From Nymphaea colorata (Eukaryota; Streptophyta; Magnoliopsida; Nymphaeales; Nymphaeaceae), in assembly GCF_008831285.2 (NCBI RefSeq), contig NC_045149.1, positions 7,714,417 through 7,778,416 on the forward strand: a stretch of DNA of 64,000 nt, written 5' to 3'. Below, piece by piece: positions 1 to 11,487 of this stretch (within the stretch, counting starts at the first letter, position 1; each line of letters opens with the position of its first letter). The notes beneath the pieces are model-generated. The model saw only the letters and a list, made by a program, of their open reading frames with translations, made no database searches and was not told where the DNA came from. A program made the translations under genes and the position numbers.

Positions 1-2394
1 CAAAGTGACTGGAGAGGAGAATATCGAACTGTCTCTACTTATCTCAAACAGATTGGTACCGTTCACAGAGTTGCTTGTCCTCATGCACATCAACAAATTG
101 GCAACATAGAAAGCAAACACATGCATATAGTTGACGTTGGATTAAGATTTCTTGCACAGGCCATCTTACCCTACAAATATTGGGATTTTGCTTTTAGAAT
201 TGTTGTCTTCTTGATCAACTGTATGCCTACATGAGTTCTTAAAATGCAGTCACCATATCAAGTTTTGTTCAAAACTTCTCTGGATTATAAATTTTTAAAG
301 GTGTTTGGATGTGTCTGCTATCCATGTCTTCGTGATTTCAACTCTAACAAATTACAGTTTCACAGCAAGCAACATGTTTTCCTTGGTTACAACAGCATGC
401 ACAAATGATATATTTGCTTCGATCAAGATACGAGCAAACTCCTTATTAGTCGCCATGTGGTATTTGATGAAGGAGTATATCCCTTTAAAGCCTCGGCACC
501 GAGCTTCACCTTCACTAACTACATCTGTACCCAACGTCCCCTTAATCATTACCATGTCTTCCCAAAACCTATCACCAAATCATGCTTCAACCCAAACCGT
601 GTTACCTTCACCTATCACACCCAACCTCTCACCTCAACCACCCTCCCCTAATCCCTCTCCTTCTCCCACCATCTCTCCTACCCATGATATGCACCATGAT
701 CCTATCACAGTCCCCATTCCTCCACCACCTCCACCAATTTCCAACCCTCATAGATCTCATTCCATGCTCACTCGGTCTCAAACTGGCTCTCTCAAGCCCA
801 AAACCTATATTGTTTACAAGTATCCTCTCCCTAAAATTCATCTCACTCATCTCAACCTTGAAACTGAACCTCATACCGTGTCCCAAGCCTTGAAACATAC
901 TCAATGGGTTCATGCAATGAAAGCCGAACTTGCTGCTCTCAAAGACAATCGTACATGGACTCTTGTCCCGCCGCCTCTCTTTGCTAATATTGTTGGTTCC
1001 AAATGGGTTTTCCATATCAAATGAAAAGCTGATGATACACTTGAACGCTACAAAGCTCGCTTAGTTGCCAAGGGCTATACTCAAGAACACGATATTAACT
1101 ACTTTGAAACTTTCAGTCCAGTAGTCAAACATACCTCTATACGCGTTCTTCTCACAATTGCCCTCACCTCAAAGTGGACGATTTGCCAATTTGATGTTCA
1201 CAATACTTTCCTTCATGGTGTTCTAACTGCAGCCTCCTTGTTTTATTGATGCTCGCTTTCCTCATCATGTTTGTCAGTTGCATAAGGCCATCTACGGTTT
1301 TAAACAATCTCCTTGTGCCTAGTTTCATTGGCTTACTACCTTCTTGGTTTCACTGGGGTTTATTGGTTTTAAGGTGGATCATTCGCTCTTCATGCGGCAG
1401 CAGTAAGACTCCCAAATATATATCCTGATCTATGTTGATGACATCATTATTACTGGCACCAATAATACTATGATTCAGTCTCTTATCCATACACTTGATC
1501 AAGAGTTTGACATCAAAGACCTTAGCCTTTAACACTATTTTCTAGGCATTCAGGCAACATTCTCACCCAAATGTCTCTTTTTATCTCAAGAAAAATACAT
1601 GTTTGACCTTCTCCTAAAAGCAAATATGGTTGATGCCAAACCCCGTTCAATGCCCATGTCTACCACCATCAAGCTGTCCAAAGATGTAGGAGAGCCTTTA
1701 CGAGATCCCACTTCTTATCGGCAACTCGTTGGCACCCTCCAATATCTTACACTCACACGGCCGGATCTCTCATTTGCTGTTAACAAAGTTTGTTAATATA
1801 TGCAGCGCCCTACCATTGTTTACATGACTGCAGTCAAACGCATTTTGTGTTATGTCAAGGCAACGCTCTCTTGTGGTCATCTTTTAAAACCTGCTAGCAA
1901 CTTTCAGATTGATGCCTACATAGATGTCGACTGGGCCGAAAATATTGATGATCAAAAGTCTACTGGCAGATTTGCCATTTTTTTTGGGTTCATCTCTTGT
2001 CTCATGGTCTGCTCGCAAATAGGCTACTGTAGCTCGCTCTAGCACAGAAGCTGAATATAGGGCTCTTGCATCATGTTCCTCTGAAGTTTTATGGCTCACA
2101 TTTCTCCTCATAGAATTACACCTCACTATGCCACGTGTTCCTCATCTATGGTGTGATAACATCAGTGCCACCTCTCTCTCTGCCAATCCTGTATTTCATA
2201 ATCGAAGCAAACACATTGAGATTGACATCCATTTTGTTCGAGATCACATTGCCAAGAATCATCTCACAGTTCATTATATTCCTAGTGCTGATCAGCTGGC
2301 TGACCTTCTCACAAAACCGCTGCCTCCACCTTCTTTTGGTAACCTCTGTTTCAAGCTCAACGCTCTTTCACGCGTGTTTATCTTGAGGGGGGAT
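1..2394 (+). pseudogene. Decayed Copia LTR retrotransposon polyprotein: integrase, reverse transcriptase, RNase H
   Basis: The window opens inside a Ty1/Copia pol gene. Frame 1 from base 1 reads the integrase core segment QSDWRGEY, then the Copia-typical proline/serine-rich linker (about 480-780). The reverse transcriptase follows, with the segment around GSKWVFHIK ending at a stop at 1021-1023 and the catalytic YVDDIIITG at 1431-1457. RNase H is seen near 1920-1970 (IDVDWAE...STGR) and ends with LTKPLPPP near 2305-2330. The order IN-RT-RH is diagnostic of Copia rather than Gypsy. Several stops (for example near 233 and at 1021) and frame changes between 1030 and 2130 show it is dead. Gag, protease and the 5' LTR lie before the window. 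The family is certain from motifs; the lineage is not determined. Confidence 0.93.
2383..2394 (+). other. Polypurine tract of the Copia element
   Basis: A TTGAGGGGGGA run sits about 50 bases after the end of the RNase H homology. This is where Copia elements prime plus-strand DNA synthesis, and it marks the boundary with the 3' LTR. Confidence 0.7.
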
Positions 2395-2785
2395 AGTAAA
2401 CCAGATCATGGTATGATCAGTAGCCATGTCATCAGCTCCAAGAGAATCGCTGAAGGGAGTAACGTCTATGCAATTGGAGGAGATAATGCTGGAGGAAATA
2501 ATGCTCAGGCCCACAATATCATATCCAATATTACAGCTTAAGGAGATTATGATAATGATGATCCTAGAATAGCAACTATCTCAGAAAAGGGAAAACCGCA
2601 AGATCTTGTAAATCAATCCAATCCCTAGATATGTGGGATTGGTAAACGAAAGAAATAAGTATAAATGAAATCTCTTCTCTTGGTACAAGAGTGAGAGACC
2701 TTTCCCATCGTGGACGTAAACTAACAAGTCGAACCATGTTAAAATATTGTCTTTTCTTTTCTTACTCTCCTTCTTTTCTCTAGCA
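2395..2785 (+). repeat. Probable 3' LTR of the Copia element
   Basis: The stretch after the polypurine tract looks like a short Copia LTR of about 390 bases. It ends in a CT-rich region followed by TCTAGCA, a common Copia LTR terminus, and it contains the usual GTGGACGTAA...AACCATGTTAAA block. The 5' terminus reads TAGTAAA rather than the canonical TG, probably from mutation. The 5' LTR is outside the window, so neither the exact borders nor LTR-LTR identity (age) can be checked here. Confidence 0.55.
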
Positions 2786-4190
2786 TGATGTTTCTAGGAG
2801 TTAATGGTTTGTGTCAAAAGATGTGTAGGAGGAAAACACACCAACTAATGGGGACGACAAGCAACTATGAAAAACCACTTGGATGATGTTGAGTGTGCCA
2901 ACAAGCAATTAAAAGGGTGTGATGATCATAAGGCTTACAACAATGATGATGATGACAACAATGTGGTTTGGTTAGCCATGGCTGCCATAGGTGCTCCAAT
3001 ATTTAGGTTTCCCTAAGGAATTGCTGGTTCCGTAGGGTTGATTTTTTTTTATAGTGGAGTCATTGTAGATTTTGCCTCCACATTGGTCTTTTTTTCCATT
3101 TATCTTCATTGGTGAGGTAGTTTTTCGAGAATTTCTCTCAAAAGATGAGTACCTATTTGTTCACCCTTAAAAGTTTTATGATGATTTGTTATTTGCTCAA
3201 AAGTTAGGTGGTTTCTTATAATTTTTCAAATGAAAAAGTCAATTTTGACAAATAAATAAGAGAATAGTTTTTCTAACCAGTAGGAGAACCACATGGAAGC
3301 CTAATTAGGTGAAGTGCTTAAGGCCTTTTAGATGATGCTATAAAAGAGAACCTAAGCCTGCCAGAATGCACTACTCATATTGTTAGGAAAATAAACAGCT
3401 CCCATGTACAAGGACACAAGGATCAAACAAACCAAAAGAAGGAAGGCAAAAAGAAAAAACTAGGCAGAGCAATCTTCTCATGCTTATCATGTTGTCACCA
3501 GATTAGATATTTTCCTTCATTTCTATTGTAACTACACTTATGGACAAGCTTTTTCTTCTTATGCTAAAATTCTAATAAAAAGTTTAGGAGGCATGTATAT
3601 TCTTTGTAGTATCCACAATATCTATAAAAGAAATTGGGTAATATACTCTCAAATGCAGTAACTTGGTCTTGCCAAAAACAGTTCTTTTCACATTTTCAGC
3701 TTCTTATTTGATTAGACAATCACATTAAAACAGTGTGTCCATGTTTGATTACAATAAAAAAGTTAGATATAATAGTGAAATTCACATGTTTATTTTCGTT
3801 GAAAGCCAATTCAGATAACATGAGTGTGGTTACAAAGACCTTGAAGTTGATTGCATGGAGATCCTTGCTAAGACTTCTCAATTTAGATATAAAAAAGCAA
3901 TTGCAAAAACAATGCAAAGGAAAGAATGAAAGAACACAATGTCCTAAACCATAACTGTTGTATAGACTTGAGCACAATAACTTCCAAACACTGCATACAA
4001 AAAGGAGCTTTTGGTGATCGGAACACATGGTATTTCATCAGCTACTTCATCAAGAGGAGGCATATATACTACTTCATCCCCATTACCTGAGCACTTTATA
4101 CTCCACCAGCAAGGCCAATTGTGGACCACACCCAACAGTAAGGGAATTGTTTTGGGAACCACCCAAGTAGAGGGATGCATAGTTATTAGA
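2786..4190. other. Intergenic DNA, no gene recognised
   Basis: AT-rich sequence with no open frame over about 100 codons that resembles a protein. The short frames at 3720-4384 on either strand have no recognisable domain and low coding character. It contains GATGAT-rich patches near 2940-2960. No terminal repeats were spotted. Confidence 0.6.
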
Positions 4191-4198
4191 GTGAAAAG

Positions 4199-4540
4199 TA
4201 GGAATGCAGAACGAGCGAGTTGAGCTAGAGCTCCACTTAAGTTACATATTGTGCGACTGAAGCCCGACCCATTTAACCTCATGTCACTTGATTCATATAT
4301 ATTTTTTTCTTTAAATGATAATGAAACCCAAAAAAGGGTATCAAAATTCATCAAAATTACCAATACATGCCTGAAAATTAACAAACATAGAAGACATGAG
4401 CTGAGTCAAGCTCATATAACTTGAATTCGACTCATTTATAACTCGAGCTTTTACTCAATCTCAAGGTCAACTCTTTTATTAACGGAGTCAAGCATAGTCA
4501 AGTTTGAGTCGAGCCCAAGTCGAATCATTGTACATCCCTA
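4199..4540. mobile_element. Non-autonomous hAT-like element (342 bp) with exact 8-bp target duplication
   Basis: The element begins TAGGAATGCA and ends TGTACATCCCTA, which are imperfect inverted termini. It is flanked on both sides by the exact 8-mer GTGAAAAG (4191-4198 and 4541-4548). Eight-base target duplications and TAGGG-type ends are hallmarks of the hAT superfamily. Inside are degenerate GAGTCGAGCTC-like words near both ends, shared with the elements at 6971, 26551 and 43894. There is no transposase frame, so it would have depended on an enzyme made elsewhere. Confidence 0.8.
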
Positions 4541-4554
4541 GTGAAAAGTGTTAA

Positions 4555-4682
4555 GGATATGACTTTGAAAGAAACTACCCAAAAGGATAAAGCTAAGAAA
4601 GTTAAGAACAATAATAGCGGATATGGCTTTGAAAGAAACTACCCAGAAGGATAAAGCTAAGAAAGTTAAGAACAATAATAGC
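4555..4682. repeat. 64-bp tandem duplication (two copies)
   Basis: The unit starting GGATATGACTTTGAAAG (4555-4618) is repeated at 4619-4682 with only two A/G differences. It begins a few bases after the right target duplication of the hAT-like element. It lies at the left edge of the second Copia relic, where it reads as Lys/Asn-rich sequence. Sixty-four is not a multiple of three, so the duplication shifts any frame. Confidence 0.93.
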
Positions 4683-4689
4683 AGTGAAA

Positions 4690-6776
4690 GCGTTAAGGCA
4701 GATGGCAACAATAATCATGGAAGTAAATGAACCATGGTAGGTGGCAATGATAATAATGGAACATCTGTTTTCATACCCTTATGTAATCCTTTTGTTGAGG
4801 AGATAATGCTGGAAAACATTGGAATGCATCTCTTCCTTGTACCTATTTTAATGGCATCAAGTAGAACCTCTCTGTGTGAGAGTGAAAACAATTTTTGTGG
4901 ACACAGGTGAGCTATCACCAAACCAAGTTATCTTCATTGTCATCCTTTGTTTTCATGGTACCAAAGTTCTCTCTTGGAGAAATGGTGACAAGTTTTTCTT
5001 CCACCACAAATACCCTTACCAATTCAACCTAAATGTGGCAAATTTTATTTTTGTGAAGCTGACCCACAAGAACTTCCGTTTGTGGTCGATTGCCAGATAA
5101 GGAGATCACCCAAAAGAATGCCAAGGGGAGAGATGTCAATGTTTCAAATCCAGACTTTGAAGCATGGAAGAAATCTGATACCTTCTATGTGGCTGAACAA
5201 TAGGTAAACTCTTTGAAGAGGTACTCGGTTTACTCGTTCACTTGCAAAACTGCTGTGGAGGTCTGGAATGCCTAGATAGTGCCTTTTGCTAAAGACACCC
5301 AAGAATGAGAGTTTCTGTTGATGCAAAAATTACAGACTTTAGAAAAAGAAATCTGCCCATGCAAAAATATATTACTGGTTTTAAAAATATATGTGACAAA
5401 CTACGTGCCATTGAAAACCACTTACTGATCGGAATAAAACATCATGGTGATTCAATGGACTTAGGTCAAGCCACCGACACTTCACGTACTAATGTGATGT
5501 CACAACTACAAGGTCATGAGACCATGCAACGACATCATATTTCTGAAGAAGAAGAAGGAACAAATCAACACACGCCCTTTGCTACTCAATAGTCACCAAA
5601 AGAATAAACAATACAATAATAAGAAGCAGTTTAACTCCTCGTAGAAGAAGGTTTACACCAGCTGGTCAGTCATGAAGCAGAGGTAACTAAAATTAGGGGC
5701 AATCTAGCACACAAAATAAAAATCAGAAAAGTAATGGTCAAGTCAACAAGAATAAGAAAATTGTGTTGAATCAGTAGGCTTCGCAACCACAGTGCAAGCA
5801 AGTGTTGGTACAAATTCAACCAAGTGCAAAGCAGATGATATTCCAAAGGCTCTAGTGGCACTATCCATCTAAAAAAATCAAGATGAAGCTTGGTATCCAG
5901 ATACCGATGCTTCGTTGCATGTCATCAATGTTTCAGGTTACCTCTATCATGCTTCTCCTTATAATGGACCAGAAAAGATAATGGTGGGTAATGGTGATGG
6001 TTAAATATTTTCCATATTGGATCAACTAGTATTAAATCTGGCAGAGTGCAAATTAAATTAGATAATGTGTTGGTGGTCCTTGATATAAAAAAATATTTAT
6101 TTCAGTCAGCCAGTTGACTTCTGAAATGTATTTTGTCTTTCAATTTGTTGATCATGGCTTTGTAGTTAAGGACAAGGAGTGATAGAGAGTAGTGGCAACA
6201 AGATTGGGTGACCTCTATGAATTGGATACAGAACAACCTTCTCATTGGCAGATTTTCTTCTCAAATAGGTTCAAGTTGGTGCCCCATGTAGTATGGCATG
6301 GATGACTTGGTCATCCACATGATCGAGTCATTGATTTCCCATCTAAAGAAAAGGTTGTTTCAACAAGTTGTTTTGAAAATTATAAGTATGCTTGAAAATA
6401 ATAAGTATGCTTGTGTTAGTTGTCAGATGGGCAAGATGAACTGTTTACTGTTTTTACATGTTCTAGAGCATTGTCAAGAACCATTTAATAAAGTTCACTA
6501 TGATTTATGGGGGCCAGCACCAGTTGTGTCCGTTCATAAATTAAAATTTTATGTTGCGATGGTTGATGAATGCATTAGGTTCTCTTGATTCTACCCACTG
6601 AAACATAAATCTAAGTTAAGCCAAGTTTGCAAATTATTTCATAAAAATGGTGCAAAATTAATTTCAACGACCCATTAAGATATTCCAACTGGATGAAGGA
6701 GCGGAGTTTAACAATAGTGATCTTGTCACCTATCTTGCTAAGAATGATATTCAACACTTTAAAGCAATGCTTGTGC
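4690..6776 (+). pseudogene. 5'-half Copia relic: gag, protease site, GAG-pre-integrase, integrase N-terminus
   Basis: A second, independently decayed Copia element. A gag-like KLTHKNFRLW segment lies near 5055-5085. A UBN2/gag-like stretch (LLMQKLQTLEKEI) follows at about 5310-5350. The protease active-site region is at 5891 (WYPDTDAS; the family has D-S/T-G-A, so the active-site Gly is replaced). A pre-integrase block ending LGHPHDRVI is near 6295-6335, and the zinc-finger CVSC pair at 6412-6423. The integrase core begins with YDLWGPAP near 6502-6525 and a second-Asp region (LDEGAEF) near 6690. Homology stops at about 6770, before RT. Many stops and frameshifts are present. It is the complementary half of the first element but too diverged for me to say they share a family. 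Confidence 0.82.
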
Positions 6777-6779
6777 TTG

Positions 6780-6810
<31 letters not shown>

Positions 6811-6811
6811 T
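6777..6811. repeat. Compound microsatellite (TC)n(AC)n
   Basis: A run of TC dinucleotides passes directly into AC dinucleotides. It sits exactly where the second Copia relic's integrase homology ends. Confidence 0.9.
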
Positions 6812-6970
6812 AGCTGTCCTAGAACTGATTTCAGTTGTTGACCACGAACATTGACAGCCGCTCTATCTAATAAACAGATTTAATGCTTGGGCCTCAGCAT
6901 TGAACTCAATAACTAGGTGCCAAATGACTAAAATACACCAGCGATAAAGAGGTGACCATGCCCCTACAAG

Positions 6971-7366
6971 TAGGGGTGAACATGAGCCGAGTCGAGACCG
7001 AGTTCAGTCAGCTCGAGCTGGGTTCAACTAATGAAACCTTGAACTTGACTCGACTCGAGCTCGAGAATAGCTTGACGGAAGCAGCTCGAGCTTGACTAGG
7101 CAGTTACTTGTTAAACTCAAGCTTGACTAGATTACGGTCGGCAAACTCGTTGATAATCTTTACGTGTTGAGCTCGAGCTCGACTCAATTAAGGCTCGAGC
7201 TTGACTCGGCAGTTATGTGTTGAGCTCGAACTCAACTCGATTATTTGAACGAGTCGACTCATCAACTCGAGCTTGACTCATTAAGCAAATGACTTGGCTT
7301 GAACTCATTCTTGAATCGAGCTTTAACGAGTCGAGCTTGAGTAGCTCGACTTGTTGTTCACCCCTA
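6971..7366. mobile_element. Non-autonomous hAT-like element (396 bp) with perfect 12-bp inverted termini
   Basis: The ends are TAGGGGTGAACA (6971-6982) and its exact reverse complement (7355-7366). Flanks CCTACAAG (6963-6970) and TCTACAAG (7367-7374) make an 8-base target duplication with one transition. The interior is almost wholly degenerate GAGCTCGAGCTTGACTCG-like words, rich in SacI/XhoI-like palindromes. No transposase is present. It is the best preserved member of its family here. Confidence 0.88.
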
Positions 7367-7374
7367 TCTACAAG

Positions 7375-8965
7375 GTCAAACATAGAAAGGTGAAAAGAAT
7401 TACCTTTCCAAAAAGACAAAAAAAGTCCCCTAGTGAATTTTTTTTTTGGGTTGGGGGGTGGTGTTGGTTGGCTTGTAAGAGTCCACCACTGGTTTCAGCG
7501 GTCAACCCAAACAACCCGGACATTGACCACACTCAAGCCTCTTTTTTTCATGTCTTTCTAAGATACAGACTTTGTTTAATCACCCATTGAATGTTGTCTA
7601 ACCAAATTAAACTTTCTTTGGGCAAGTTCCATAAGAGGAATCTCACCTGTGGAAAGTGAGTTCGTAAGGATGAAATTCAAAGAACTTCTGGGACCTACAT
7701 AAGTAGTGGAACATCTTCTTGATACCACGATAAGGCCACTGAAAAAGAATCTCCACACCTGAAGGAGAACAATATCAATCTTCTTTTTGTTGAAACAATA
7801 ATACTATTAAGCCGAAAAATTAAAGATGGAATTTTTCTTTAAACAAAAATTAATTGTAAAAATCGGTTGTTCTAATTGTTTAACTTAAAAAGTAGTTGCC
7901 TTTTACTTGATTGAGAAACAGAACATCACTTGATCAGGAGGGTTCGTTTGTTTACAGAGAAAGAGGACCTATACAAAAGCAAGATACAACCTCCAACCTT
8001 TTACGTTTTTGAAAGTATCCTAAGTTTATCTTTCAAGATTTCTTTTCATATTCTAAGATGCAAATATGGAAGCTAGGAAAAACAGCTTTTTTCCTAGCTC
8101 TACATGAATGGGATTACAACCATAGAACCTTGACTGGATCCAAATCCAAACCAAATTTTGAGTTAGATCATCATCATGCTCAAAGTTCTTTTCCTTAATT
8201 TCTTTCAATCATGGCATCATGGAATTTCCAGTTATAGAACTCCTAACCAAATTTAGGGTTTGCCTGTTTGAATCTTGAATACAAGTTTCTCTCATCACGT
8301 TTCAAGGATTGTGAGAGAATGTGAAATGCTATTAAGCTGTGGAGAAATTACTGCCAAGTAATTAGCATTGGGTAATCATATTCAACTTTTATATATATCA
8401 GGGTAATCAGGGTTAGTACATGTGTCATACATTCTATAACTCATAAGTAAGTTGTAAGTTTGTTCCCAAAAAAGACTTGGTGGTGCATTTTAGGAAATCA
8501 AAATTTGCCTTGGACAAAGAAGTAATTCTTCAGAGAAAAAGGAAAAAAAAATTAGGTTTGCAATTTTTCGTTTCTCAAAAGGCTCCAAAATCAAAATTCA
8601 AGTTTCCATTGATTGATGTTCTCTGTCCAACTTTTCATTATTATCTGATAAAGTACTTCCAAAACTATCCTGTTTAACCACATGGGAACTAAGCGCTCAC
8701 AATAACCACCGCTAAAGCTCTTTACCGGCAACCCACCATCAGTAGAGCTGACCTATGGCAGCAGAGAAAGGCATGATGAAATGCTCATCCCTGTGCCTCT
8801 GTGTGTGTGGGGGAGGGTGGTAAATCATAACAGGCCTGCCTAGATATGGTATCTCAACAAATGCATGCTAACAGGTAAAATGGTTTTGAATGAAGATCTG
8901 CTAATGGTCAATTATTAGGTAAACCAACAGCTCATAAGAGGAGATATACCCTATTAAATGATACT
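7375..8965. other. Intergenic DNA, no gene recognised
   Basis: AT-rich with scattered homopolymers. Open frames are short (79 codons or fewer) and resemble nothing known to me. No terminal repeats were seen. Confidence 0.55.
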
Positions 8966-8967
8966 TA

Positions 8968-9135
8968 AGGGGTAGTTTGTGATCACAAACATTTTATGAT
9001 TGTCTCATGAATCTGACCCAAAGATTGGAGCAGGTTCATGAAACAATAGTTCTAATGTCCGATGAACCTACCCCAATCTCTTGCACAAATTCATGGGATA
9101 CTCTCAAAACGTCTTTGCCGTCAACCGCACCTAAT
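8968..9135. mobile_element. Palindromic MITE, GGGGTTGTTTGG-type family (copy 1, degenerate)
   Basis: Shares the internal pattern of the family: a segment like CATGAATCTGACCCAAAGATTGG is followed by its near inverted copy (CCCAATCT...TTCATGGGA). The left end resembles GGGGTAGTTTG. The right end is hard to fix. Compare the copies at 10831, 14429, 17141 and 58156. The open frame from 9007 is a by-product and not a gene. Confidence 0.6.
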
Positions 9136-9380
9136 TGTCTTGCTGCAGGCTTTAGAAATGTGTATCTGTATGTTCCAATTCTAGGAAATGTTACTCATAG
9201 CTCTCAGTTTATTGGGGAGAAATTGAAAATATGCAAGAAGAAATCTCTATTGAGAAAGAGTACTCTCACATGTACTATAGATGGTAGACCTAACCAAGAA
9301 GAGAGCAGGCGTAGCTCTAGTACTTCAAGCGGTACTGATGCACGGTTTGATGATTGGGAGATCAACATCAAATTGTGCTC

Positions 9381-9434
9381 CTGAAGGAAAACTAAATTAG
9401 AGAGAACCTGAAGGAAAACTAAATTAGAGAGACT
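9381..9434. repeat. 27-bp tandem duplication (two copies)
   Basis: CTGAAGGAAAACTAAATTAG plus AGAGAAC is repeated immediately at 9408 with one difference near the end. Confidence 0.92.
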
Positions 9435-9494
9435 ATGTCATTCTCGATCTGGAGATGGGGAAGTGGAAGAATGTTTGCTGGGCTTAATAGTAGG

Positions 9495-9967
9495 TCGAGA
9501 TCATAGCCGCTTCCAGGGCCAAGGATTTCAATCTATTCGATTTGGATCCTATATCCGACTGAACTTCTCTAAAAAATCGGATATAGAAAATAAAAGTTCA
9601 TTTGATTAAGAAATTGGACCACATTGGGATTTAAGAAATGACATCTGATCAGATTCTGATATACATAAATATCTGATCGGATTCCGATCAAATTTAGTTT
9701 TAAGTAAATATACTATATCCAATGCCCTTACGTTTTTTGAAAGTCAACCAGATTTGGCTTAAATTTTGGATTCAAATTTGGATAAATTGAAAAATCAGGT
9801 TTAGATCAGATTTAGTTTGTGAAATCAGATTTCAAATTCAGATTTGGTTATGACTTTTCTTTTTATTCGTATTTGAATCAAAATTCAAATCTGAACATGT
9901 GAACATCCGAAAAAGTGAATATAGTTAAGAATACATCTTATTCAAATTTGATCTGCTGACATCCCTA
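9495..9967. mobile_element. AT-rich repeat with hAT-like right end (CAAATC/GATTTG-rich family, copy 1)
   Basis: Dense in near-palindromic GATTCAAATTTGGAT, ATCAGATT and TCGGATATAG words. The right end is GACATCCCTA, the complement of the TAGGGATGTC-type termini seen in hAT-like plant elements. A similar composition and right end occur at 30110-30473, and a scrap at 16180-16400. The left boundary and target duplication are not clear. Confidence 0.5.
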
Positions 9968-10442
9968 ACCAAGACCGAAGCGGTAGAGATGGGGCGGAAA
10001 CACTGGAGCTGCTACCAGCTGGTGCTGTTTGTGGTGGCCGTGCACTGGTAGGGGCTTCCACCTGCAAAACAGGAGGATGGCAGAGGAGATGAGATAGAGT
10101 GCTCAAGCATAGCAGTAAGTGTATTCTTCTCCAAAATGAAAACACTAGAATGAGAGAATGGGTCCATCAGGTAATTGGATCTCTGTCATTAACATTGCTC
10201 CATATCGAAACCGCTGATACATGCTTTATTTTCTTTAATTTGAATTTCTAAAATCAATTAAAAATATTTTAATTTTTCTAAACTCATAAAACTGAAAAAC
10301 AAGGTGAGACAGCCTGATGTGCAATGATATATGCTTGAGCAAACTGACACAACCTTGATCATACCATTTTTTATAACATGAAGTTTAAAGTACTCACAGA
10401 CTTATATAAAAGTGCAAGAATGGGTGCATGTGTCCCATCAAG

Positions 10443-10468
10443 TAGAGAGAGAGAGAGAGAGAGAGAGA
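10443..10468. repeat. (AG)n microsatellite
   Basis: About thirteen AG units without interruption. Confidence 0.93.
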
Positions 10469-10830
10469 ACTGATTCTTATAGAAGACAATTTTCAAGTTG
10501 ATTGAGGAGGCTTCCAAATATCAAAAAGAATCATCTCATATCAAGATAATGCAATCTTATCATTCCTTCCTTCTACTATTATCAAGTATTTTATTGTCAC
10601 TTATATTGTTATGACTTAATCATAAATGATCATTCTGATTCAGTGTCATGATCAAAGCCTTGAAGACCATTGAAACTTGATGGCTTGAAATATGTGTTCC
10701 TTTAGTTAAGTAACAAAAAAGTAACTGCGCCCATTTGATTAAAAAAGACATTTCATCCTTGGAGAAAGCACCATTAAACACGACCCATCATAAGAGTGAA
10801 ACATGTGAAACAGCTTGCATGTGCTTTTAA

Positions 10831-10983
10831 GAGTATGTTTGATAAATTATGAGTGTTCCATGAGTTGTCCTAAAGATTGGGGCAGATTCATAAGCTAGTT
10901 TTAATGTTCAATAAATATGCTCCAATCTTTGAGTTAGATTCATAGAACACTGATAGAGTGTTTCAACTGCCGAACTACTCCTA
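10831..10983. mobile_element. Palindromic MITE, GGGGTTGTTTGG-type family (copy 2)
   Basis: The left arm GTTTGATAAATTATGAGTG and the right arm around TTTCAACTGCCGAAC are degraded inverted termini. In the centre, AAAGATTGGGGCAGATTCAT pairs with CTCCAATCTTTGAGTTAGAT downstream. About 150 bases, no coding capacity. Confidence 0.65.
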
Positions 10984-10989
10984 AAGCAT

Positions 10990-11195
10990 ATATCAAGAAA
11001 CACTATGTTTTTGTTCTTAAAAACATAATCCAATTATGTTCAGTGTCTGTTTGTTGGATCAAAATGCAGCATTCATTATGAAACCATGCTTCTTGCAAGA
11101 AGAGATGGTATTGGGGAATATGATATTGCTCTATAATTATAACATCCATGTGTTCTAAGAACACAATGTTCACTTGACAAATGCCCTCTAAGATT
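10990..11195. mobile_element. Palindromic MITE with AAGAACACxxTGTTCT termini
   Basis: The left part CAAGAAACACTATG...GTTCTTA pairs imperfectly with GTTCTAAGAACACAATGTTC and ACAAATGCCCTC at the right. The same words (GGGCATTCGGTAATAAGAAC and TACCGAATGCCC) bound the elements at 14590-14845, so this is a family of its own. Confidence 0.5.
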
Positions 11196-11487
11196 AGGTG
11201 GATCTCTGAACTTGGGTTGGATAGGTGCATGTTGCGTCCAATTTAAGATGCTTATGAAGCAAAAGCTTTAAAAAATACGTTGTGCTTCTAGAGAAATAGA
11301 CCGAGTATAATGACATTCAAACAAGTGTTTGTAAAGTAAGTATACTGACTGTCTTAATCTCACATATATTTTATCATACAACACTCTTGGTTTAATTAGA
11401 CTAGACAAACATGCATAAATACAACCCAATGTGTTCATCAAGTTTCTTTCAATTTTTTTTTAATTTCGTATATATTTTCAACCACAC

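Noticed and set aside
305-1024. 239-codon frame as an independent host gene
   Set aside because: It is the linker and the start of reverse transcriptase of the Copia element, preceded by its integrase in another frame.
9007-9384. 125-codon plus-strand frame
   Set aside because: Its first third is a palindromic MITE and the rest has no domain. The frame is accidental.
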